Made by a program: the position numbers and the translations under genes. Under the pieces are notes generated by a model, which saw only the letters and a program-made list of their open reading frames with translations, was not told the DNA's origin and searched no databases. Positions 50,662-59,444 of a DNA stretch of 64,000 nucleotides are shown one piece after another. The stretch lies in NCBI GenBank assembly GCA_964615765.1, contig CAZTQN010000012.1, positions 1-64,000 of the forward strand, written 5' to 3'. Source of the stretch: CAZTQN01 sp964615765 (GTDB lineage Bacteria > Planctomycetota > Phycisphaerae > Phycisphaerales > UBA1924). The first letter of the stretch is position 1; each line of letters begins with the position of its first letter.

Positions 50662-50870
50662 CCACGCCGTCGTTCTTGGGAAGGAGAGGCGTCCGTGGCG
50701 GGCGTCGACCCGAGGACTTCACTCCGTCATCAGATGCTTTCTGAAGGCCAGTTCGTGCCGAGGTCTGAAGGACGGCCGATCGCACGCCGGGCGCGGGACA
50801 CTGCGAAGGCAGGTCCGCCGCGTTCGACGACGAGCGGGTGGACACTCTGTTCAAAAAAGGTGGTCTGTCG

Positions 50871-53423
50871 ATGCTGAATCCAAAGGTATCCCGCGGCATG
50901 CTGGCCGCGCTGCTGTGCTGCACGGGCATGGCCGCGAGCTCGGCGCTGGCGCAGAACTTCCCCGAGACCGAGCCGAACGACACCAAGTTCGCGAACAACG
51001 CGGTTGGTCCGCTGGCTCCGGGGAACACGATCACCGGGAACTCGACCGGGACGAGCACGACGACGGCGGGCGCGACCAGCTCGGATAACTATCTGGTCAC
51101 CGTCGCGGCGCCGCCCACGGCGGGCATCTGGCGGTACCGCCTGGTGCTCACGACCACGGGCACGGCGGGGCACGTCGGGAGCATCCGCGGCCTGACGCAG
51201 ACCGCCGGGGTGATCACCGCCGGGACCGACACCGCGTTCCAGACCTCGTCCTCCGCGACGACGCCGGCTCGCTTCAACCAGTGGTACGGGCTGGGCGCGT
51301 CGTCGCACCAGCTGTTCTACCGCGTGACCGGTACGACGTCGACCACGGCGGACTACGTCGCGACGCTGGAGCGGCAGGCCGTCACCCCCGTGCCCGGCCC
51401 GGCGGACATCATCGAGGGCAACGTCACGATCTCGACGATCGGGCAGACGAGCACGGACACGGACCTGTGGGTGTATGACAGCAACTTCAACCCGATCCCG
51501 ACGTTCGGGAACGACGACGAGTCGGCCGCCGGCGGCGGAACGGGCGGGACCCTGCAGAGCCGCGTGACCCGCGCGCTGACGCCCGGGACGTACTACGTGG
51601 CGATCTCGAACTTCGCGTTCGCCAACGACCAGCCCTCCCCGACGGACGACGATTTCCAGTTGGGCGCGGTGATGGACTTCCCGAACGTGGCCACCAACTC
51701 GAGCACGAGCACGAACGTGAACGTCAACCTGGCGATCACGGGCGGGTCGGGCACGACGACGCCGGTCGCCCTGACGCGGGCGGGCGCGTTCGACGTGGTG
51801 TGGCTCCGGTTCCAGGTCGTCCCGCTGTCCTCGCCGACCAACCCGTCGGGCGTCGGCACGGCGACCCCGACGAACGTTTCCAACAGCGGCACGGGCACGA
51901 CGACGCTGGCGGTGACGGTGACTCCGGGCACCAACCCGGCGTCGACGGCGCACACGGTGACGGTGACCAGCCCGGCCCTGCTGGGCGGGTCCATCCTCCT
52001 GCGAGACAACGGGATCTTCCCGGACACCACGGCGGGCGACAACATCTTCACGGGAAGCGCGGCGGTGGTCGGCGGTACGACCCCGGGCGCGGTCTCGCTG
52101 CCGTACGTGATCCAGGAAGTGTCGCCGTCTCCGCTGACGCGCTCGGCCAACGGCAACATCGCGATCACCGTCATCCCGCCGCCCCCGTCGAACGACGAGT
52201 GCTTCAACGCCACGGTGGTGAGCACCGGCACGACGACCGGCGACAACTCGCAGTCGACCAGCGGCACGACCGTGACGTGCGCGACCTCGAGCAGGGACGT
52301 CTGGTACAGCTTCACCTCCGCGAGCGGCGGCAGCTTCCAGTTCGATACCGAAGGCAGCACGCAGGTCGATACCGTGCTGGCGCTCTTCGACGCCTGCGGC
52401 GGAACGGAGCTGGCGTGCGATGACGACGGCGGCACGGGCAACCTGTCGTCGCTGGTGTTCAATCTGGCGCCGAACCAGACGGTCTTCGTCCGCGTCGCGT
52501 CGTTCGGCGGTTCCGCCGCCGGCGGTGGGTTCACCCTCAACATCTCGTCGACGGTGACCGGCGCGTGCTGCGCTCCGAGCGGGACGTGCACCATCACGAC
52601 CTCGACCGGGTGCATCGCGGGCGTCTTCCAGGGCGACAACACCACCTGCGTGCCCAACAACTGCCCGCAGCCCCAGCCCCCGACCAACGACACCTGCGCC
52701 ACGGCGATCATCGTGAGCGGGACCGCGTCGGGCACGATCGACACCCTCATCGCTCAGAACGAGGACGCCGAACCCATCGGCACGTGCAACTCGACGACCG
52801 CGGTGGGCATCGACAACTCCATCTGGTTCCAGTTCACGCCGGGTTCCGACGGGACGCTCTCGGGCACCGTGAACACGGGCACGTACGACGGCTTCGCGGT
52901 GCTCCTCAGCGGCGGCCCGTGCGGCAGCGCCGCCAACTTCACCGAACTGGCCTGCTGGGACTTCCCGGACGATCCGATGGACCTGTCCTTCCCCGACTCC
53001 GGCTCTTCGGCGCTGACGGCGGGCGTGACGTACTACTTGGTCGTTGGTGACTGGGGCGCGACCGACGGCGGCGGCGCGACGGCCTATGACATCACCGTTC
53101 CGGGCGGGGCGGCGAACGGCCGCTGCTGCATCGGCGCCCGCTGCGCCATCGTGGCTCCGGCTCAGTGCGTCGCCTCCGGCACCGCTCAGGCCGTGTTCAC
53201 CGCCTCGGCGACCGACTGCAACGCTTCCGGCGTCAACACCGCCCCCTGCTGCTTCGCCGACTACAACAAGGCCGGCGGCGTCACCGTCCAGGACATCTTC
53301 GACTTCCTCACCGACTACTTCACCGGCAGCGTCAACGCCAACGTCGGCGGTGACGGCACCACCCTCCCCACCGTCCAGGACATCTTCGACTACCTGACGG
53401 CCTACTTCGCCGGCGGCTGCTAA
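50871..53423 (+). CDS. Exported GC-dockerin protein, duplicate of the 47154 gene
   Basis: 850 residues. The start at 50871 (MLNPKVSRG) and signal peptide match the previous gene; site ALA before QN. The N-terminal half is different: a PPC-like region opening ETEPNDTKFANN, then a segment TLAVTVTPGTNPASTAHTVT with ILLRDNGIFPD that also occurs in the 53949 protein (choice-of-anchor-type domain). Two PPC-like modules (NDECFNAT, NDTCATAI) with one six-Cys module follow, then the GC-dockerin identical to that of 47154-50330. The mix of very similar and unrelated blocks shows modular exchange after duplication. Confidence 0.86.
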   Translation: MLNPKVSRGMLAALLCCTGMAASSALAQNFPETEPNDTKFANNAVGPLAPGNTITGNSTGTSTTTAGATSSDNYLVTVAAPPTAGIWRYRLVLTTTGTAGHVGSIRGLTQTAGVITAGTDTAFQTSSSATTPARFNQWYGLGASSHQLFYRVTGTTSTTADYVATLERQAVTPVPGPADIIEGNVTISTIGQTSTDTDLWVYDSNFNPIPTFGNDDESAAGGGTGGTLQSRVTRALTPGTYYVAISNFAFANDQPSPTDDDFQLGAVMDFPNVATNSSTSTNVNVNLAITGGSGTTTPVALTRAGAFDVVWLRFQVVPLSSPTNPSGVGTATPTNVSNSGTGTTTLAVTVTPGTNPASTAHTVTVTSPALLGGSILLRDNGIFPDTTAGDNIFTGSAAVVGGTTPGAVSLPYVIQEVSPSPLTRSANGNIAITVIPPPPSNDECFNATVVSTGTTTGDNSQSTSGTTVTCATSSRDVWYSFTSASGGSFQFDTEGSTQVDTVLALFDACGGTELACDDDGGTGNLSSLVFNLAPNQTVFVRVASFGGSAAGGGFTLNISSTVTGACCAPSGTCTITTSTGCIAGVFQGDNTTCVPNNCPQPQPPTNDTCATAIIVSGTASGTIDTLIAQNEDAEPIGTCNSTTAVGIDNSIWFQFTPGSDGTLSGTVNTGTYDGFAVLLSGGPCGSAANFTELACWDFPDDPMDLSFPDSGSSALTAGVTYYLVVGDWGATDGGGATAYDITVPGGAANGRCCIGARCAIVAPAQCVASGTAQAVFTASATDCNASGVNTAPCCFADYNKAGGVTVQDIFDFLTDYFTGSVNANVGGDGTTLPTVQDIFDYLTAYFAGGC

Positions 53424-53568
53424 GCCCCCGGGCAACGCGGAGCCCGCTCCTTCCCAAGGCTCCGATCACTTCCCCACGCTTCTTGCCGGAGCCCCGTCCA
53501 TCGGACGGGGCTCCGTCTTTTTTGCACGCTCCGTTCCCGGCGATGGCTCGGTCACTCCGCCCGGGCTC
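53117..53568 (+). repeat. 452-bp direct repeat, copy 2
   Basis: Second copy of 50024-50475; see there. Sequence diverges sharply on both sides. Confidence 0.9.
53488..53523 (+). terminator. Rho-independent terminator, duplicate copy
   Basis: Identical to the terminator at 50395-50430: 12-bp stem, loop ATC, T run. Confidence 0.93.
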
Positions 53569-53948
53569 ACGCGCGCCCGCGGCGGTTCTCGGACAGCGCA
53601 CCGGTCACCCGCCGAGAAGACGGGGTGGCCTTGGCGGGGGCGCGCAGCGCGGGGCGGGCGGGGGGTGGCGTGACGGTGGGCGGCGGGGCGCACCGTGGGC
53701 GGGTCCGCCCGATACGCTCTAGCGGCCTGATCCCGGGGTGATGCTGTGCGGACGAGGCCGGCCGGATGGAACTGCCCCGGCCCGGACGCGGACAGTCCCC
53801 GGATCGGGCCCGTAGGGACGCTTCCCGACCCCCCCTCCCCCGCCCCCCCCACGCCGGCACGCCGGAACGGAGCGGCGGCAAGGGGCGCTGGGGGCGTTCA
53901 CACCCAGAGCGCGGGCGGCCGCCAGACCTCGTGAGCGAGCACGTGAGG
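53524..53948. other. Intergenic region before the 1732-residue gene
   Basis: 425 bases. The first 45 belong to the direct repeat. C-rich tracts lie at 53830-53850. No gene is supported; the long upstream open frame is Pro/Arg-rich and lacks a signal peptide before 53949. Confidence 0.5.
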
Positions 53949-56900
53949 ATGACCTTGAGCAGCGATCGTTGTTATGTGCGGGCCATCGGCGCGGTGCGCG
54001 TGCTGCTGTGGACGTTGATGACGCTGGGCGCTCTGGCGGCGACGCCGAAGGCGCTGGCGCAGCCGGGCTTTTGCGACCCCCCGCCGCCGGACGACGTGGA
54101 GCCGAACAACAACAAGTTCGAGGCGAGCCTGGCCCCGCCGGGCGACCCGATGAACCCTTTCGACCGGGGCGGGTTCCTGGTGCCGGTGGGCGGGTCGATC
54201 GTCGCGGTCGAGGGGTGCACGCGCGGGTCGTTCGCGTTCGACAGCCCGGACACGGGCGGGCAGTCGCGCACGCAGGACTTCTACTTCATCCGCATCGCGG
54301 CCGACCCGGACGCGTTGCCGGGCACGATCGCGCGGTACCGCCTGCAGATCGAGTCGATCGGGTTCGACAACAACGCGTTCCGCGGCGACTTCATGGGCCA
54401 GCGGCAGAGCGAGAGCGTCGTGCTCGGGTTCGACGCGGTGGCGCAGCGCTCGCTCGGGGTCGAGTTCGGCGGGATCTACCCGTTCGTCTCGGCGCCGACC
54501 AACGTGTGGTACGCCCCGGCCGACCGCCCGCACGAGTTCTTCTACCGCGTGCTGATCCGCCCGGGCGCGAGCGACCTGTCGATCGGCACCGGCCAATACC
54601 GGCTGGTGCTCTTCCGTGACCAGCCGATCCTGCCGCCCTTGATGAACATGGACTTCGCCCCGGGGCGGATCACGATCGACCTGCAGCGTCAGCCGACGGA
54701 TTCGTCGGCGGACACGCGCGGCGACAACACGGAAATCTGGGTGCTGGACCAGTTCTTCCGCCCGATCCCCGGCGCGGTGAACGACGACAGCGTGATCGTC
54801 GGGAGCGGGCGCTGCTGCCTGGCGGGGGGCGTGTGCCAGGTGCTGCCGCTGGACGAGTGCGCGGCCCGGCAGGGCGTGTGGGACGCGAGCCCGACGTGCG
54901 CGGGCGATCCGGACCCGTTCTGCAACCGGGCCGGGGTGTGCTGCATCGGTTCGTGCGCGTGCACGGCGATCCTCGTGCGCCCGGGCGATTGCCCGAGCGG
55001 GCGGTGGCTGGCCGGGCCGTCGACGTCATGCGTGCCGGGGCTGTGCGATCAGGGCCTGGGCGGGTGCTGCCTGCCGGACACGACCGACCCGGACTCCGCC
55101 GGGCGGTGCGTGGTGGTGAGCCGGCAGGAGTGCTTCGAGGCGGGCGGGGTGTATCGCGGCGACACGCTGGGCTGCCGCGCCGATGTGTGCCCGGCGCCGT
55201 CGGGCGTCTCGGTGGGGACATGCCTGATCGGCGCGGGCCCGGGGCTGGTGGGGACGTGCAGCATTCTGACGCGGGAGTCGTGCGAACTGACGGCGGGCGG
55301 GCGGTACCTGGGGGACGGGTCGGTGTGCGGGCCGGTGACGCTGCGCTCGGTGATCGGCGCTTGCTGCCGCGGCGATGGATCGTGCGTGAGCACGCTCGCG
55401 CCGGACCCGCGGACGCCGACGGACGATCCGGCCCGGTGCAACGGGGAGTTTGATACGTGGCGCCCGGGGCTGGCGTGCCTGCCGCACCCGTGCCCGATCA
55501 CGCAGTACGCGGCGTGCTGTGCGGGCACGACGTGCACGATCGTGACGGAGGCGGAGTGCACGAGCGTGCTGGCGGGGGCGTGGCTGCCGCTGGTGACGTG
55601 CGAGCCGTCGCCCTGCGAAGGCGGGGACGCGCGGCCGGACCAGCCCAAGAGCCGGCTGATCCGCCAACTCTCGCCCGGGACGTACTACCTGGCGGTTGCG
55701 GACAGCGACCTGTCGACGTTCCTGCCCAGCGCGCCGGACGATCAGTTCCGCAGCGGCGTGGTGCTCGACCTGCCGGGGGCGATCCTGTCGGGGCAGACGG
55801 GCCCGCGCGTGACGGACCCGATCCTGCGGCCGGATGTGCTGCGCTCGCTGACGATCAGCGATCGCCTGGACCGGACGGACCTGTTGACGGGCATCCTTCG
55901 GAGCAACCCGTACGACGTCGCGTTCGTCGAGTTCACCGTCGGCCCGCTGACGGGCGCGCCGGCGCTGGTGAGCTCGGGCGTCGCGATCCCGGACGTGCTC
56001 GAGACCGACGGCACGGGGATCTTCATCGCGGAAGTGACCGTGACGCCGGGGGCCGATCCGCCATCGACGGGGCTGTTCGGCGAGCTGATCGACCCCGGCG
56101 TGCCGAGCGTGCGGATCCCGCTGCGTGACGACGGGTTCCCGCCGGACCGGTGCGCGGGCGACAACATCGTGACGGGGCTGGTGCAGGTGGTGGACGGCGC
56201 GGGCCCGCCTGGCCCGTTGGATATTCCGTACACGGTGGGCGATGCGCAGGGGCGCACGGGGACGGGGACGATCCGCATCACGCTGCTGCCCGGCCCGCCG
56301 GGGAACAGCCGGTGCGAGACGCCGACGGACGTGACGGTGGGGACGACCTTCGGCGACAACCAGTTGGCGACGACGGACGTGGTGCCGCTGTGCCTGGAGT
56401 TCCAGAACCCGGTGCGTGGGCCGTGCGGGCCGAGCTCGCGCGACGTGTGGTACCGGTTCACGGCGTTGACGGCGGGGGACTACATCTTCGACCTGACGGC
56501 GAGCACGAAAGAGACGCTGTGGCTCAGCCTGCACACGGCGTGCGATCCGCTCGCGCTCTCGTGCTCGTGCGTGTGCGACCCGGCGGCGATCGTGTTCCCG
56601 CAGATCACGCGGACGCTCGCCGACGGCGAGGTCGTGCTGGTGCGCGTGGCGTGCTGCGGGGTGACGTCGACCGGCGGGCCGTTCCAGCTTCGGATCGAGC
56701 CGGCGGCGTCGACGGCGGGCTCGTGCTGTCGCACGGGCGGGGTGTGCGAGATCGTCCCGCGTGCGTCGGCGTGCGCCGGCGCGTTCGCGCTGGGCGGGGT
56801 GTGCACGCCGGGCATCTGCCTGACGAACACGGGCGCGTGCTGCCTGACGGATTCGACGTGCGTGATCCGCACGGCCGGCGACTGCGCCGAGGCGGGCGGG

Positions 56901-59147
56901 GCGTTCACGCTGGGCGCGGTGTGCGGGGCGGCCCCGTGCCCGCCGGCGGGGGCGTGCTGCACGTTCGACGGCGCGTGCTTCAACGCGCTGCAGGTGAACT
57001 GCGTGACGCCGAACATCTGGATCGGCGGGTCGGTCTGCTCGGTCGGGCTGTGCCCGCCGGGCGGGGCGTGCTGCACCGGCGCGCTGTGCCAGGTGGTCAT
57101 CCAGACCGGGTGCCCGGCGGGGTCGACGTGGTTCTCCGGGGCGGCGTGCGAGCCGACCTCGCCGTGCGAGCCGGCGGTGGCGTGCTGCGGGTCCAACACG
57201 GAGTGCTTCGTGATCCTGCGCTCGCTGTGCGCGACGCCGCTGTCGCCGACGACGGCGAGCACGTGCACGCCCAACCCGTGCGGGACGCTGGGCGTGTGCT
57301 GCCGCACGCAGCCGGGCGTGGCCCCGCTGTGCTCATTGGAGACGTTCTTCGCGTGCACCAGCCGCGGGGCCTCAAACCCCAACCCGGGGGTGTGGACGGC
57401 TGGGGCGGCGTGCTCGCCGACGGCGTGCCCGGATGTCGGGCGGTGCTGCCGCGTCGACGGCACGTGCGCGCTCAACGAGTTCCAACTCTCGTGCGAATCC
57501 GCGGGCGGGACGTGGACGCGGGCCGGCGCGGGCGTGACGTGCGCCCCGGGCGCGTGCCCGCCGGCCGGGTCGTGCTGCCTGTCGACGGGCTCGTGCTCGC
57601 AGCGGACGCAGGCGTCTTGCGGGCGTCTGGGCGGGGTGTTTACGGCGGGCGGGGTGTGCTCGCCCAACCCGTGCCCGACGGTCGCCGCGTGCTGCGTGCG
57701 CGGGGTCTGCTCCGTGCGGACCACGCCGGACTGCGTGAGCGTGGGCGGGGTGCCGCAATCGGCGACGGCGTGCACGCCGACGCTGTGCCCGGTGTTCGGG
57801 GCGTGCTGCGTCCCGTCGGCGCCGGCGGTGACGTGCACGTTCGTGGCGCAGGCGGACTGCACCGCGCCCGGTGCGCGGTGGGTCGCCAACACGACCTGCT
57901 CGAGCGGGCCGTGCGCCCGGGCCGGGGCGTGCTGCGCCGGGCCGACGTGCGTGGTGGTGTTTGAAGATCAGTGCACGCCGAGCGCGGCGTTCAACCCGTT
58001 CACGGCGTGCTCGCCCGACCCGTGCGGGATCGTGGCGGCGTGCTGCGTGGTCGGGCAGCCCTGCACCCTGACGACCCGGGCCGCGTGCGCCGGGTTCTGG
58101 ACGGCGGGCGTTACGGCCTGCACCCCCGAGCCGTGCGACGACCCGGGGCGGTGCTGCGGCGTGGACACGATGACGGCGACGGCGACGTGCGTGGTGCTCA
58201 CGCGGGCCGAGTGCCCGCCCGCGAACTTCACCGACGCGGGCACCTGCACCCCCAATGACTGCCCGCCCGCCGGGTCGTGCTGCCTGACGACGGGCGCGTG
58301 CGCGGTCTCGACGCAGGCGTCGTGCGGCGTGCCGCGGGCGTGGTCGACGGGCGTGGTGTGCGGGCCCAGCACGTGCACGACGATCGGGACGTGCTGCCGC
58401 CTGGGCGTGTGCACGCTGCGGGTGGTGGGCGAGTGCCTGATCGATCCGGACAGCGCGTGGAGCGCCGGCGGCGTGTGCGACCCGAACCCGTGCCCCCCGC
58501 CGCCCCCGCCGGGGTTCTGCTGCGTCGGGACGCGGTGCGCGATCGTGCTCGCGACCGAGTGCGTGCCGCACCCCTCGAGCAGCGCCGCCGGGACGCAGTT
58601 CGTGCTCTCGCCGACGCCGACGTGCAACGCCAGCGGCGTGCTGGACACCCCCTGCTGCTACGCCGACTACAACAAGGACGGCGGCGTTGGCGTGCAGGAC
58701 ATCTTCGATTACCTGGTCGACTACTTCGCGGCCTCGCCCGACACGCGCATCGCCGGCGACGGCACCACGGCGCCGGGCCTGCAGGACCTGTTCGACTTCC
58801 TCGGTGCGTTCCTCGGCGGCTGCACGCCGGCGCCCGTGAACGGGCGGTGCTGCGTCGGCGCGGTGTGCACCATCGTCCCGCAGGCGAGTTGCAACGCGAC
58901 CGGCGGCGCGGGCGCCGTCTTCACGCCGAGCGTGAGCACCTGCAACGCGGCGGGGAACTTCACGACCCCGTGCTGCATCGCCGACTACAACAAGGCCGGC
59001 GGCCTGACCATCCAGGACGTGTTCGACTTCCTGAATGACTTCTTCGTCGGCAGCCCGTTGGCGAACGTGGACGGCGACGGGATCGCCGCCCCGTCCGTGC
59101 AGGACATCTTCGATTTCCTGACGGCGTACTTCAATGGCGGGTGTTGA
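53949..59147 (+). CDS. Giant Cys-rich exported protein with tandem GC-dockerins
   Basis: About 1732 residues. The start is the ATG at 53949 or GTG at 53943. Signal site ALA before QP. A PPC-like N-terminal region (DVEPNNNKFEAS) and, near the middle, a choice-of-anchor-like segment and a PPC-like module (NSRCETPTDVTVGTT to DVWYRF) sit among more than 20 six-Cys modules. Each module is about 38 residues: GxCC-x-C-xx-C-x-C-x-CP, such as GSCCLTTGACAVSTQASC. Two dockerins follow in series: CCYADYNKDG to LGGCTPAP, and CCIADYNKAG to FNGGC. The disulfide load suggests a rigid extracellular fibre or matrix protein. No enzyme motif. Confidence 0.85.
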   Translation: MTLSSDRCYVRAIGAVRVLLWTLMTLGALAATPKALAQPGFCDPPPPDDVEPNNNKFEASLAPPGDPMNPFDRGGFLVPVGGSIVAVEGCTRGSFAFDSPDTGGQSRTQDFYFIRIAADPDALPGTIARYRLQIESIGFDNNAFRGDFMGQRQSESVVLGFDAVAQRSLGVEFGGIYPFVSAPTNVWYAPADRPHEFFYRVLIRPGASDLSIGTGQYRLVLFRDQPILPPLMNMDFAPGRITIDLQRQPTDSSADTRGDNTEIWVLDQFFRPIPGAVNDDSVIVGSGRCCLAGGVCQVLPLDECAARQGVWDASPTCAGDPDPFCNRAGVCCIGSCACTAILVRPGDCPSGRWLAGPSTSCVPGLCDQGLGGCCLPDTTDPDSAGRCVVVSRQECFEAGGVYRGDTLGCRADVCPAPSGVSVGTCLIGAGPGLVGTCSILTRESCELTAGGRYLGDGSVCGPVTLRSVIGACCRGDGSCVSTLAPDPRTPTDDPARCNGEFDTWRPGLACLPHPCPITQYAACCAGTTCTIVTEAECTSVLAGAWLPLVTCEPSPCEGGDARPDQPKSRLIRQLSPGTYYLAVADSDLSTFLPSAPDDQFRSGVVLDLPGAILSGQTGPRVTDPILRPDVLRSLTISDRLDRTDLLTGILRSNPYDVAFVEFTVGPLTGAPALVSSGVAIPDVLETDGTGIFIAEVTVTPGADPPSTGLFGELIDPGVPSVRIPLRDDGFPPDRCAGDNIVTGLVQVVDGAGPPGPLDIPYTVGDAQGRTGTGTIRITLLPGPPGNSRCETPTDVTVGTTFGDNQLATTDVVPLCLEFQNPVRGPCGPSSRDVWYRFTALTAGDYIFDLTASTKETLWLSLHTACDPLALSCSCVCDPAAIVFPQITRTLADGEVVLVRVACCGVTSTGGPFQLRIEPAASTAGSCCRTGGVCEIVPRASACAGAFALGGVCTPGICLTNTGACCLTDSTCVIRTAGDCAEAGGAFTLGAVCGAAPCPPAGACCTFDGACFNALQVNCVTPNIWIGGSVCSVGLCPPGGACCTGALCQVVIQTGCPAGSTWFSGAACEPTSPCEPAVACCGSNTECFVILRSLCATPLSPTTASTCTPNPCGTLGVCCRTQPGVAPLCSLETFFACTSRGASNPNPGVWTAGAACSPTACPDVGRCCRVDGTCALNEFQLSCESAGGTWTRAGAGVTCAPGACPPAGSCCLSTGSCSQRTQASCGRLGGVFTAGGVCSPNPCPTVAACCVRGVCSVRTTPDCVSVGGVPQSATACTPTLCPVFGACCVPSAPAVTCTFVAQADCTAPGARWVANTTCSSGPCARAGACCAGPTCVVVFEDQCTPSAAFNPFTACSPDPCGIVAACCVVGQPCTLTTRAACAGFWTAGVTACTPEPCDDPGRCCGVDTMTATATCVVLTRAECPPANFTDAGTCTPNDCPPAGSCCLTTGACAVSTQASCGVPRAWSTGVVCGPSTCTTIGTCCRLGVCTLRVVGECLIDPDSAWSAGGVCDPNPCPPPPPPGFCCVGTRCAIVLATECVPHPSSSAAGTQFVLSPTPTCNASGVLDTPCCYADYNKDGGVGVQDIFDYLVDYFAASPDTRIAGDGTTAPGLQDLFDFLGAFLGGCTPAPVNGRCCVGAVCTIVPQASCNATGGAGAVFTPSVSTCNAAGNFTTPCCIADYNKAGGLTIQDVFDFLNDFFVGSPLANVDGDGIAAPSVQDIFDFLTAYFNGGC

Positions 59148-59149
59148 GG

Positions 59150-59190
59150 AGGAAGGGCCGAGGGGATCGGGCCGAGGGCCGAGGGGGGCG
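59150..59190. repeat. GGGCCGAGGG repeat, second locus
   Basis: AAGGGCCGAGGGGATCGGGC and two following GGGCCGAGGG-type words directly after the stop of the giant gene; the same word clusters at 44667-44833. Confidence 0.65.
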
Positions 59191-59444
59191 GGGGACCGGA
59201 CGGAGCACTGAGGGTGCGCTCGGGCTTTCCCTAGATCGGTGATCATCCGGGAACGTTTGCGGCCCCTTGGGCCGCATAGCTCACAATCGAGGTGGGGCGG
59301 CGTCGTTGTTCTCGGCCTTTCTGCGCGGTTGGTGCCGCGTGGCGGGGCCGGCGCGGCGTGGTGGGGCACGGTGGGCCGGGATGCCGGCTCGGCGTGCCGT
59401 CGCCACTTCGGGCGGATTGCTTCGGCACACACAGGAGGACGCAC

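Noticed and set aside
54800..58700. Regular Cys-module repeats considered as a CRISPR or tandem DNA repeat array
   Set aside because: Repetition is at protein level with varied codons and no fixed spacers, inside one reading frame.
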